Positions 36,111-47,534 of a DNA stretch of 64,000 nucleotides are shown piece by piece (position 1 is the stretch's first letter; each line of letters begins with the position of its first letter). The notes beneath the pieces were generated by a model that was not told where the DNA came from, ran no database searches, and saw only the letters and a program-made list of their open reading frames with translations. The stretch comes from Cordia subcordata. Taxonomy: Eukaryota > Streptophyta > Magnoliopsida > Boraginales > Cordiaceae. The translations under genes and the position numbers were made by a program. The stretch spans positions 4,349,501 through 4,413,500 of the forward strand of contig JAPTOF010000005.1 of the NCBI GenBank assembly GCA_028554755.1. The letters run 5' to 3'.

Positions 36111-36924
36111 TTATTAATCTAAATACAACACTTACAGCTTTTTTTTTTTATTTAAATTTTTAAACAAAATAACCCCTTTCTTTCCTCCTCCCCACCGTAA
36201 CCAAAACCCTATCCACCCACCACCGTCGCCTCCTTCCAACAGCAGCACCGCCACTTCCCATCAATAATAGCACCGCCACCTCCTTCGAGCAAACCCATCC
36301 ACCCCCGAAAGTAGATCCCACCGAGTAACCCTTACCACATATATGTGCGTGTGTGTTCTATATATTTTTTTTGGGAAATTATTTTCTACATACATTATGC
36401 CTTTGTTATTTATATTTGGCTACCATCATATTAAGGCTAATCTTGATTGTTGATTAGAAATAATAAAAAAGGGGAGTCACCGCAACCAATTTCTTGGCCA
36501 ACTCGATCACCTTCACCATAGATCTTTGCCCCCGTTTCATTATTATTGCAAAAGTTCCCACATCGCAGATGCCATCTAAATTGTGGTCATCGGGCTACAA
36601 GAGATTATGTCACTGTAGGTGCCATTTGGATGTTTTTGAAAATTTAATGGCTTTGGCTTGTCTTTTTTTCTTTTTTTTCTCTTTCTTTAATCTCTACATC
36701 TTGTTTGTATATGGTGAGTGTATTGGTTGGGTGTGGTGGAGTATTGGTGGTGAGATGGTAGGGGAGCTAGTGGTCGTGGTAGGTGTGATGGGTGGTGTTG
36801 AGGGGAGCCCGTGGTTGGGGTGGCTGTGATGGTGGATGTTTTTTTTTCCCCCTTTTTCTGTTATACACGGTGATATCTACTGTTGTAATGAAGCTAAGTA
36901 TGATAATATTTCTAGCTTAGTTTA
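36111..36924. other. Non-coding region with complementary C-rich and G-rich stretches
   Basis: 36180-36330 is C-rich (repeated CCACC, CACCGCCAC), and 36715-36835 is G-rich with GGTGGTG/GTGGTGG blocks. They could pair as a large hairpin about 400 bases apart. The open frame 36494-36829 spans the T-rich and G-rich parts and is unlikely to be coding. Confidence 0.4.
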
Positions 36925-37262
36925 GAGGTGACAAAATTAATTGAGACTCGCGGGCTAACCTGCTAAAAAGGTTAAGGTTGAGGGTTTAATGACTCGTCAG
37001 ATAAATGAGTCAACCTGACCCAACTTGTTTGTTTGTCAAAATAACACGTCTAACCCACTAACTCGCTAAAACGACTTGAACCAGCCTAACCCGCCAAAGC
37101 GACCTATGTAACTCGCTAGAACAGCCCACCTAACCCATCAATCCACTAAGTTCGATTTAGGGTTTTAATATCCCTGACTCGTTGAATAAACGAATTGACT
37201 CGATTCGGCTCGCCAACCCCCTAAGACGGGTCGGGTCAACCTGCGGGTACCCAGTTTGACTC
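36925..37262. repeat. CGGGT/ACCCG dispersed repeat
   Basis: Starts near GAGACTCGCGGGCTAACC and ends near GGGTCGGGTCAACCTGCGGG, with repeated 'taacccgc', 'aacgacttgaa' and 'ctcgcta' in between. The ends are roughly inverted. It resembles widespread plant non-autonomous DNA elements with CGGGTT ends. Confidence 0.42.
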
Positions 37263-37511
37263 TTTCTTTCTATAAAATTTTTTTTCTTTTTGGAAGAGAA
37301 GGACATTTTTGACAAAAATTAGTTTATCACATAAAAAAAGAAGCCCAATTGCAATTTGGGCAAGTATATTACACCCATTGTTAAAAGTAATAAATTTTTT
37401 AACAAAGGGGGTAGCGTGCCTTATTTTTGAAGACGACAGAAGAGTTCGATGCCATTTACCCTAAAATTATTTGATGCATTATGCAAAGCTACTAATTCAA
37501 TCATATTTCCT

Positions 37512-37560
<49 letters not shown>

Positions 37561-37969
37561 ATAGGCTGTATGAGAAAATTAAAGAAAGAGTGAATATGTC
37601 ATGATTAGATGATATTAACCACCATTACATTGATGGCCCCATATTTTTGTTATGGGCTTGTTTGGCATAACAGGTTGGGACCTTATATCATGCACCACAA
37701 GTATGGTGCACCACTTGATCACTATCCACTAAATAGTGCGTGAACAATACATGCACTATTCACCCACACAAAATAAATATGTTCACAAGTTTAAACTTAA
37801 ATGTTCGGGAAATAATAATTGTGTGTTCACAGTTGATAAATTATATGTTAACAGAAAATGACAAAAATTTTTCAAATTCAAAATTGAATTTTTGTTAAAT
37901 AATAAATATATATTCATAAGTTTTATATTATATATTCACTAAACAATAATTGATAGTTTACAAATTTTA

Positions 37970-38011
<42 letters not shown>

Positions 38012-38539
38012 TCACAAATTCTACGTGAAACCTTTTTAAGTAAAATTTTTTCTAACCATGGTCTTCTTCTTTTTTCCCTTGAATCTCCTTCATAGACTTG
38101 CAAACCACAAACACACACACACACACACATAACAATGCATGCATACATGTATGTAAATATAGGAAGGAAAAATTGGTGGTTGAGACGATAGAGGATGAGA
38201 AGCTTAATCGAGGTAATAACTTTGACCCATTAGACAATAGAGGATGATGAAAGTTTAGTAGTTGAGGCATGAGAGGGTGATGAAGTCTTAGTGGTTGAGG
38301 CACCAGAGCATGAGGAAGCTTTTGCATATTTGAACTTTGTTTTTTTTTTTTTCCAATTAATGATAGCGTGTGAGCTTCATGCTTTTGTTGGTGTACGATG
38401 CACAGGTTGTGCAGAGCTTCTCTGGTGCATGGTAAATTTTGCCTACTAGTTGTTAGGGTAGTTAATAGTTGTTAATTTTAGTTTTTAGCTAATAACTTTT
38501 TAAATAAGTTATGACTAAAATGTATTTAACAAAATTAGC
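37263..38539. other. AT-rich spacer with microsatellites
   Basis: Contains (TA)n at about 37513-37552 and 37974-38006, and (CA)n at about 38108-38128. Between 37740 and 38030 the phrase 'TTCACAA(G/A)TTT' recurs about five times. No supported gene; the open frame at 38052-38327 (-) runs across the CA repeat. Confidence 0.5.
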
Positions 38540-38665
38540 TATTAATTTTTTTTTTCAATCGCCCACCATAACCCAACCCCTTATTCCTCATTAGATTCAA
38601 ATTTAGGTCATTACTTCTAAAAGAGGTAGTCTTAATTGCTTGAGTTTATCCCCTAATCCCAAATC
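38540..38665 (-). mobile_element. SINE-like copy related to the insertion at 34657
   Basis: Minus strand: CTCAAGCAATTAAGACTACC, TTTAGAAGTAATGACC, TAAATTTGAATCTAATG (B-box-like), then after about 30 bases GATTGAAAAAAAAAA. The order and spacing of blocks match the copy at 34657-34743. Target duplications were not identified. Confidence 0.5.
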
Positions 38666-38818
38666 AGTTGTTGAGTTAGCTAATGAATATTAATAACATA
38701 AAATAATATTAATATCATGTTATTATTGTTGTTGTTGTTATTATTGTTATATAATTACAATAATTATTATTATTGAAACAAGTTAATTTATTTTATAATA
38801 TGTTTCTTATATTAATAT

Positions 38819-39254
38819 TGTTGGGTTATTAATGAAAGTTCAAGCCCATTAAATTAAGTTTGTTACTAAATTTTAGACCTACCTAAAATAGTGTAGAATA
38901 AATCCCTTGTCCTGGTAAATAAGAATTTTTCTCCTATAAATAAAGAGGCTTCTAAGAGAGCCTGAGAATATCAGAGAGAGTTTTCGTGCTCCTGCTAGAA
39001 AATCTTTTGCTAGAAAAGCCGAGTGGGGAGGATTTAGACTTTATCGGTTCATAAATTGCTATTTGAGTGAGGGTTTTTGTTGAAGTTTCTCTGTGTAGAA
39101 ATTATAACAATCATTACTGCCAAATAGTGAATTTTATCCTAGTGAGAATCGTGGATGTAGACAGAGGGTCAAACCACATTAAAAATATCGTACGTTCTTG
39201 TGCGTGTTTCCACTGTACATTGTGTATATGGGTGTGTCCTCAATTTTCCTTACA
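38819..39254 (+). repeat. Probable solo LTR of a Ty1/copia element
   Basis: Begins TGTTGGGTTATTAATG, has CTATAAATAAAGAGG (TATA box) near 38935, then AGCCTGAGAATATC-type leader sequence. Near its end come GTGGATGTAGACAG and CAAACCACATTAAAAATAT, a pattern known at the 3' ends of Tork-like copia LTRs. No primer site or gag follows. The right end is approximate and no target duplication was found. Confidence 0.6.
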
Positions 39255-39796
39255 AGTTATAACCAAGTCTAGTCGATAACCTTAGTATGATGATGATTAC
39301 ACAAGTAAACATATCACGGGATAGCTTGGGGATCTCTTATGGAAGATGACCTTTTTTTTTTGTTTTTTTAAAATTTGTGTCATGATTAGGACAACGTGGT
39401 CATTTGACTAGTCATGATTTGGGCAAAATGGTCATTTGATCAATTCTGTTAGTCCATTTACAGGAATGAGTGTTTGGGTGTGTTTGCAATCTTTAGAAAA
39501 AATATGAAGGAGTTATTAGAGAGTTTTCAAACACCAGAGGCACCGACGTATTTTCTTAAAACATAAGGGGAGTTTTAGCAAAAAAACCCAAAAAAAAAAG
39601 AAGAAAAAACCATATAGGCCCCTTCCATGTAGTTCAGAAAGTTAAGAGAACGAAGCAAAGAGTTCCTCCTAATGAGAGAATTATTTCCCTGTTGAATGCA
39701 GATTTACATATCTGGTTTACATGTAACAGACATAAATTATGTGATTCACTTAATCTAGATCAGCAATAGGATCCAGTTAACTCCAAACCAGGCTCA
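39255..39796. other. Sequence downstream of the receptor-like pseudokinase
   Basis: No gene. The last ~150 bases before 39797 are expected to be the 3' untranslated region of the minus-strand gene. An A-rich tract lies at 39580-39610. Confidence 0.5.
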
Positions 39797-42700
39797 TCAG
39801 TTTCTGGGCACATAAAGAGAATCAGGTGACATTGATATCATCTGAAGGAGGCTGGAATTGGAAAATGTTTCCTCTAGTGCAGGTCTCCTCCTACTACTAC
39901 CATCAACACTTTCTTTCATTATGTGAGCCAATTCCCTTGCCACATCTTCCATACCAAGTTTCCCATCTGCAGCATACAATAAGCATCTTGTTGCAAGATC
40001 TGCAACTATCTCCATCTGCTCTCGGCGAAAGGCAGGCTGCTCATGATAGTAAAGGCACGGGTCGACAATCTCCTCAAGCTTTCCACTCCTTATCTTTTGT
40101 AAAACTGTTGTCGAATGATCCGAGGATCTACCTCCTGTAATAAGCTCTAGAAGTACTAAACCTAGGCTGTAAACATCACTCCTTGTAGTATTCCAGCCTT
40201 CAGATTCAGCAGTGTTGGCATTTAGGAGCTCGAATCCAGAAATCTTCGAAGACCACTCTTCATCTAAGAAGATGCAACCAGATTGAAGGCTATGATGAAA
40301 GATTGGAGGAGAAAACTCAGACCGGAGAAAGGCCAGAAGGCTCGAGGTTTCAGCAGCAACATTCAATCTCCTGTGCCAATCAAAACCGATTTTCGCCTCT
40401 CCGGCTTCCTTCAGATGTTTGTCAAGGGTACCATTTGCAGGATACTCATACACCACCAGCGGAGTATAGCAAGAATCCACGGACCATCCGAGAAGGCGTG
40501 CCATGTTTTTGTGTGAAACAGAAGATAAAACCTCCACAAAGGACAGCACTTGAATAAGATCTCTTTCATCCCTGCAGTCTACCTTGTGAACGGCTATATG
40601 GGATCCATCTACTAAAGTTCCGGCATATAATGTACCCGTAGAGGCTTCCAAAAGCTTTACTCCATCGTCAAACCCCTTCGTCGCTTCCTCAAGCTCGTGG
40701 TAAGTGAAGGGTTGAGTCCTATAGACTTTACGGAATGAGATGGTACTTTGGCTCCGAATTTGATCTGACTCAAATGTATCCAATGTCGTTGGCCGTTTCA
40801 AAAGGCAAAGCATTGCTGTCAAGAAGGTAATGGTGAAAGCCGAAGTAAGAACTCCTGCACACAACAATTTTATTGGCAATGAGTCTCTCTCTCAAAAAAA
40901 GAAAAAAATACAACACTACCCCATGGCCCATCGATTATGATGAACTGATATTAATTATTTCTTTTTTTATTTGAGTTAGGATATCTTCCATAGAGTCGAG
41001 AACGATGAAAAAAAAAACACTACTAACAAGTGTGTTTTCTAGAATTCAAATTTGTATTCTCTTTTTTACGTGGGGCTACTAGTTCATTACCATTTAAATT
41101 AATAATTTATTTGTTTATATTAATTATTTCGCAGAGAGAAAAATAATAACGATGTCATAAAAAAGTAATTAGAGTATAACTTCTTATCACCTACCTGCCA
41201 CAATTTCTGCCTTCCTTCTCCCGCTGCTCTTCACGTAACAATCCTTGCCATGTGCTTGCTTTCCATCTTTTACGCATGCTGCATATATATGACGTGCATA
41301 AGATTATCCATGAGACCTTGTGTATCACTTGAAAAGTCAGAAATCTTATCGTTCATACAACATCTTTAGGAATATAATGAATTTGATCTGGACAAAGTAC
41401 GAGAGATGAAAATGAAGAAGGGAAAATGAGATGGACAAAATTGGCCAAAGAAGTGAATTTTATGTCCTAAATCTGAATATGAAGTTCAATCGTACAAACG
41501 AGTTATTTGTTTATTTATTTATAATGAAATGAAATGAGATGGAAAAAGTTGGCCAAATTACTCGACATGTATATAAAAGTTTAGCAAAATTGACTTCCTA
41601 TTCAGATTTAAGACATAAAATCATTTATAGCTACTTTGGTTAACACAATCGAACTTCTGATCAAGCCAAGCTCGTGAAATATTTCGCTGAGCGTGAGATC
41701 TACTTCTAATGGTCGAATCAACCATGATCATCAAGCCGACCACTTCTGTGTTACACCATATTCTAACTCCAGATCAAAGTATCAAAATTCTAACTCTGTT
41801 GTCATGTTAAAAATATAATTTTTTTTTTCATTTTAAACGACAAGACCAAGATAACTTAAGAGTTAATTATAATTTTTTAATGTAAAAGAAATGTATACTC
41901 TAATAATCTAAAACTAAAACCAAAACGTTTCCATGCGTGAAAAATTCCTAATGACGATTGACATCCTGCCCTTAATCTCTTCATCGGAAGATCAAGTAGA
42001 AATATCCTATGGCATGCGCAACAGAGCGATGATATTTCTTCTATGGGGATATTCGAAAGAAGTTATTCGAGAGTAAATAATCAAGACAAGTTCAAAATGA
42101 TGACATAATAATCTGTTAACTTTGTCTCCAATTTAATTAGCCGCAACAACAAGTTTTGCAGTCTACTAAGAGCTTGTCTGGCTAAGCTTATAAGCTGGTT
42201 TGCCAAAAAAAGAGAATTTACATATTTGGCAACACAGTTTATAAGTATTTTTCATAACTTATTAGCTGGAAAAAAAGTACCAATTTGTCAGCTTTCTTTT
42301 GAAGAGTTTATAAATTCATTAGTCAAACTAATTAAAAGACCAATTTACTCTTAAAAAAGTACACATTAATTATTGATATGTTGTTTTTAATTATTTTAAT
42401 TATTATTGGTATTTATAAGTACTCGTATACTAAACATCTCAGCAGTTTGTAAGCATATATTATCCAAAAACATCATAATTTGGTTATAAACAATTTTTTG
42501 CCTATAAGCACGGGTTACTTATAAACACATAAAATTAAACTTAGCCAAACAGGCTCTGAATCTGTATAAAATTGAATCTTCAAAAGACATTTAATTATTG
42601 GCAACACGGAAAATGATTTTAGGAAGACGGGGGGTGGGGGGTGGGAAAAAAAAAAGAAGAAGAAGAAAAAAGGGAAAACAAGTCTGAACTCACTTTTGAG

Positions 42701-43513
42701 GCATCCAACTCCCATAGCAAATCCGTCTCCAATGAATCCATCTGGACATTGGCATCTAATCCCTGACCTAACAGAGGTGGCATTGACGATGTCAGCATTG
42801 CTGGCACAAGTAGCTTGGCTTGAATTCTTAGGCACTGCCCATTCCAACTTCACGCCACGCTTGCTAGCTTTGCTGCCTGACAAAACAACCCAAGACGAAA
42901 ATCCCCGGCACCCGAACTGGCTAAAGATCGAAAAACTATCTCCGACATGCCAAGCGCTGTGATCGGAAAGCGGGTAACAGCAACCTGGGTGACCACCACC
43001 ACCATCGTTCTCTTCCCCGCCATAGTCATCACAACCAGGCATTTCGCTTCTCTCGCAATCTTCTTTGCATAGAGAAGAGTCTTCGCAGTCGTACAAGGCC
43101 ACGACATTGTCTGCAGATATGCTAAAGTATTCATTTTTCGAGAAAGAGAAGGACTGCAAGTCATTGTAGCCATGGCACCAAGAAGTGTTGGGGAAATCCA
43201 CTAGCACGCCGTCGGAAAAGAAATGGAGAACGCGATAGTTGTAAGAGGCAATTGTAAGGTAAAGTTTGCTGGAGTTAAGGCAAGACAGATGGAAAGCATC
43301 AGAAAGATGGAATGAACCATAGCAAGTTTTGTTTTCTGTCTTCGGGTTCAGGTAAAATGGGAAGGGTATTCTAATGCTCCCGCATTTTTCGTCGTGGCAT
43401 TGCTCTTGTTGCTGAGCATGAACCAAGGGGAGAAGATGGACGACGGACAATTGGTGCAGTAGAGCAACTAGGAAGATTGTGAAGGATGTAAAGATGAGCA
43501 GAAATGGAGACAT
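39797..43513 (-). CDS. Receptor-like pseudokinase (GUB_WAK ectodomain), At2g46850-like
   Basis: Minus-strand exons 43513-42694, 41278-41195 and 40854-39797 join with GT-AG introns into 1962 nt, 653 residues. Residues 1-33 form a signal peptide. A cysteine-rich GUB_WAK-type domain follows (CHDEKCGSIRIPFPFYLNP), then an EGF-like CQCPDGFIGDGF block near 255-273. A transmembrane helix (GVLTSAFTITFLTAMLCLL) spans about 302-320. In the kinase domain the VAIK lysine is kept (IAVHK, about residue 392), but HRD reads HHS (about 488-490) and DFG reads SGF (about 507-509), so phosphotransfer is not expected. SDVYSLGLVLLELITG is conserved. It is probably a plasma-membrane protein, perhaps cell-wall sensing. 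The frame is intact throughout. Confidence 0.93.
42169..42557. mobile_element. MITE in intron 1 of the pseudokinase gene
   Basis: The left end AGAGCTTGTCTGGCTAAG and right end CTTAGCCAAACAGGCTCT are inverted copies with two mismatches over 18 bases. The interior has AGCTTATAAGC and TACTTATAAAC repeats. About 389 bp, non-coding. The adjacent 8-mers (GTCTACTA and GAATCTGT) do not match, so either the duplication has decayed or the ends lie a few bases off. Confidence 0.72.
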
Positions 43514-43565
43514 GGCTAGTCGTACCTACGCCTTTCTGCTAATGAGTCTTCTTCTATTAAACTAT

Positions 43566-43584
43566 AAACAAAATATATAAAAGG
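43566..43584 (-). promoter_or_regulatory. Candidate TATA region of the pseudokinase gene
   Basis: CTTTTATATATTTTG on the minus strand, about 60 bases before the start codon at 43513. Position is plausible for a short leader. No other support. Confidence 0.35.
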
Positions 43585-44575
43585 GTTTATTCCCCCAAAT
43601 AGATCCTACACAATTTACTTTATTGCATTTGATTACCTTAATTTTCAAAATAAATTTTTTGGTTTCTGAATTTCTAAAATAAATCTTTTTAAAAGATTAA
43701 CGACGTTCCATTTATCAAAATCTTATAACCGACAACTTCTCATTTATCAAAATTCAGGCACTAAAAAATTTATTTTAAAAATTAAGAGAGCAAAAAGCAA
43801 CAAAATCAATAGTCTAAGGTCTATTAGAGTAATGAATCCTATACTAAAATATAAACGGAGTTATTTCAAATATTGTTCAATAGTCATGAGTGGTAAGTAG
43901 CTAGTCAAGCATACTTGAGAACAGAAACCTTCGAAGCCTTGAAAGAAAGAAAGGTGTTGGATGCAAGAAGATCATAAAGTGAAAAATTAAAAAAAAAAAA
44001 AAAGAAAAGAAGGAAAACATGAAATGAGAGCACTCGCAGGCTGAACTTGTTTGAAGTAAGAGTTAGGATGGTCATGGTCTTATGGAAGTAAGAGAAGAGA
44101 AGACGAATGGTCTTCGGGATGGGATACATCCGTCTCTCGAATTTGTGCCAACATGCGGGTATGGTGGAGTTGGGAACCCCACCACCACAAGGCCAGCCAC
44201 TATACACGCACAATTATACAAATACATACACAAAAGAAATATAAATTTTATGCACACATATATATACACATATTGTTGACAGTATAGTAATGACATCGAT
44301 TACAGAATTCTGGTTCATACCCTGGTTAGTCATCGAGATTCGATTACTTTTCGGAAATTTGGAAATGTAAATATCCACTGGTAAATGCATTGTCTTTAAA
44401 TTAAAGGTGTATATCCCTCGTACTTGCATATCTTTCACCTTGATATTAAAGACCACGGTAGCTGGTACAAGAAGCTATGTTTCCCCTTTAGAACTGGTTT
44501 AAGATTCTTAGTAGCTTAATTTTAAGCCATCAAAAAATATTTTCGTAAGTTTAAGAGTCATCAAAAAATATTTAA
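43585..44575. other. Upstream region of the pseudokinase gene
   Basis: No gene recognised. Minus-strand open frames at 43905-44213 and 44214-44456 show no family resemblance; the first includes a poly-F run from poly-A. This region should include the pseudokinase promoter before retroelement B starts at about 44576. Confidence 0.45.
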
Positions 44576-47234
44576 GAGTTAAATAGGTTAGATTATAATT
44601 AGGATATTAAGTAATTAGTTTTAGGACAAAATTAGATTTGGATATTAATTTAATTAGTCAACTAGTGTTTTAGGACATTTTACTGAGCTTTTATTACTTA
44701 ATGTCAGGACATGTTTAAACATAGTTAGGCTAAATATTAATTGAATTAGGACACTTTCTTAAGTATTAAATTAGGTTAGACTAGATGTTTCTAAATTAGT
44801 TCATTACTATAATACATACATACATACATATATATATACATACATATATATATATACATATATATATTGTTTCTACACTTTGGCACTCACAACACTCACC
44901 CGCGGACCCCCATTTTTTGACTCTCACATCTCACGAACATACACATACACGCACATACATCACTCTATCTCTTAAAACACACATGCACATAATACATATA
45001 TTATTATTACATGTATACATATATAATATAATAATATATATATCATTATTAACTCACACACAAAAAAATCAATCTACTCGAGGACCCCACTATACCTACC
45101 AATTCAAACACAGAACAAAACACACACACACACATACACATATACACATACCCATAAGGGTTGCTCAGTTATCTAAAGGTATTTGTGTTTACCTTGGTAA
45201 CAACTGTGTAATCCTGATTGGATTATGATAAGGCAAATTGAGGAGGCGCTATCAACTATAAATTATCCCTTTCATATCATATACAAGATACAAGTCTATA
45301 TACATATATATATACATATATATGTGTGTGTGTGTGCGCGTATATATATTGTTTCTACACATTAGCACTTATAACACTCACCCGTGGACCCTATTTTTTT
45401 TACTCTCACATCTCAAAAACATACACACACACACATCACTCTACCTCTTAGCACACACATGCACATAATGCATATATTATTATTACCTGTATACATATAT
45501 AATATAATAATATATATTATTATTATTAACTCACACACGGAAATATCAATCTACTCGAGGACCCCACTCCACCTACCAATTCAAACACACAACAAAACAT
45601 ACACATACACACATATATATACACACACCTATAAGGGTTGCGCAGTCATCTAAAGGTATTTGCATTTAACTTGGTAACAACTGTGTAATCCTAATTGGAT
45701 TATGATAAGGCAAATTGAAGAGGCGCTGTCAACTATAAATTGTCCTTTTCGTATCATATATAAGATACAAGTCTCATAGTAATTGACCTGCAATAATTCT
45801 GCAATAGCAAAGGAGGGATTAAGCTATGCAAACCCAGGGATTCGTCAACAAACCATAAGGATCTCTATCGATCAGTAATTCAAGTCTGGCTTCAGATCCT
45901 GCTTCTGTGTTCAAGGAGACACAAGTAGGTCTCCGTTTTCTTTTCTATTTAATTTAGTATTAAATTTATATTTTCCTTTGTATATATATATATATATATA
46001 TATATATGCTTCAGTAAGAAAAGCAGAGAAAAAAGAAGCAATGCCGACCAACAGCAAAAAAAGAAAAAGAAGAGAGCTTCAACTATCAATTCGGCCAAGG
46101 ACAGAAGAAAGAAAAAAATCTAGAAAAATTCTCTTCTATTTTCTTTTTGTTTTCTTTACTTTTTATCTTTATTATGAGATAATTTGGGGCTATTTTTTTG
46201 CAGGATTTTTTGGGCTAATTTAGAGCAAATATTGGAGAAAAATCTCGGAGAAGAAGAAGAATTTGAGCTCAAAAGTAAAGGAGAAGAGGTTCTAGACTTG
46301 AGATTTAATTTCTTAGACATGGAATTTATTTTTATGAGATTAAATTTCAGTTTTATACTCTCTTTTGACATGATGCACTAAAATTTTTCTAAGGTTGATT
46401 ACTATTTCTATTATGGGTTAAGAATTGTAAAACTTGTTTTGGGATATTTTGATGGTTTAAATGCATGTTTGGTTTTTATTTTTTAAATGGTGATTGCTGA
46501 ACATGTCTATGTGTTTGATTAATTACCATAATGGAGAAACATGTATTATTATGCTCTTAATTTCTCTTATCTGCTTATATGATGTTGATTAATTGTGCTT
46601 GGCTTTATAACTAGGTCTAATGTATGGTCTTTAGGATAAAATAAAACTAATAGGTCACCTATTATATTTAGTTGAACTTAGGTGGATTAGGCTTTAGCTT
46701 GAAACACAATTAATAGTTTAAACCCTAAGTTAGTGTGTTAATCAACATCAATCTAGAAGTCTTAATCAACTAAGCTCTAAAACCCTAGTTAATAAGGATA
46801 AGATTGTACTCTAGGTAGGATCCACTTAGGGATAGATTTGTACCAAAAATTAGGGATAATACGGTGGGTGAATTTGGACCTCTAAAGGAAGCAATCAAAG
46901 CCATCAAAATACTCAAAGCAAGAATAAGATCCCGATCCATAATGGAGTAGCAATCACCTTAGTCCTTCCTTATTGATTTAATCACTCTCTCTCTTGTTTA
47001 TTTGTCTTTCCATTGCACACATTAGTTTAGGCAGTTTAATTTAGTGTCCTTAATTTAGAGTTCCCTTCAATTCCAAAAACACAAAAAAAGATTTTCCTTT
47101 TAGCACGTAGCTAGTTTAGGATGCATAACATCTAGGACCATAGTTAGAGGCCTCCCTGAGAAGACGACACCCGTATTCTTGCATATACTATACTACTTCC
47201 GATCTGTGCAGTTGCGGGTTTTTAGATTACATCA
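44576..47234 (+). repeat. 5' LTR of element B (5'-truncated, internally expanded)
   Basis: Matches the 3' LTR from GGTTAGATTATAATTAGG (44588; 54898 in the 3' LTR) to the end ATTACATCA. The first ~260 LTR bases are missing. Compared with the 3' LTR it has about 800 extra bases between 45150 and 46005, part of which is the second unit of a 482-bp tandem duplication. (TA)n and (CA)n runs are frequent. Confidence 0.85.
44815..45778 (+). repeat. Tandem duplication of about 482 bp in the 5' LTR of B
   Basis: GTTTCTACAC recurs at 44869 and 45351, TCGAGGACCCCACT recurs at 45076 and 45555, and GGTAACAACTGTGTAATCCT recurs near 45195 and 45672. The copies differ at scattered positions and in microsatellite length. 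Each copy contains a block from AAGGGTTGC to ATACAAGTCT that is absent from the 3' LTR. Confidence 0.88.
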
Positions 47235-47240
47235 AGGTTT

Positions 47241-47258
47241 TGACACCATTGCCAGGGA
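47241..47258 (+). promoter_or_regulatory. tRNA-Asp-type primer binding site, decayed
   Basis: TGACACCATTGCCAGGGA lies six bases after the LTR end. The Athila-type site complementary to tRNA-Asp is TGGCGCCGTTGCCGGGGA; all four differences are G to A, three of them in CpG. Likely unable to prime efficiently. Confidence 0.82.
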
Positions 47259-47534
47259 AGCACGAATGGTCTCTTTGATTTGTGTGTTCTAGTTGGTTAC
47301 GTGCTTTGTTATTTCTGTTATTATTTTAGTGGTAGTCTTAGTTTTCATTGTTTTCTTTTATTTTTTGTGCTAGTTTGTGTTTCTGTATTGTGTTTTGTCT
47401 GATTTTGCGTTTCTATTTTGTGTTATTTTCTTTTGTAGTTTTTAGGGACTTGTGGTTTTTGTGCTGTAGATTTAGGTTGAAATTGCAGTTTTGGGGGTTG
47501 AAAAGTTGCAAGGAGATTTTGTTTCTTTTCATTC

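Noticed and set aside
36494..36829. 111-aa open frame
   Set aside because: Crosses T-rich and GGTGG-rich low-complexity sequence, with no family resemblance.
42515..42693. Extension of pseudokinase exon 1 past residue 273
   Set aside because: The extra residues are low complexity (poly-F, PPPP), and the donor AAAA|GTGAGT joins in frame to exon 2.
44214..44456. Minus-strand frame upstream of the pseudokinase as a new gene
   Set aside because: Short, unrecognised, no splice partners found, and its start side meets a retroelement border.
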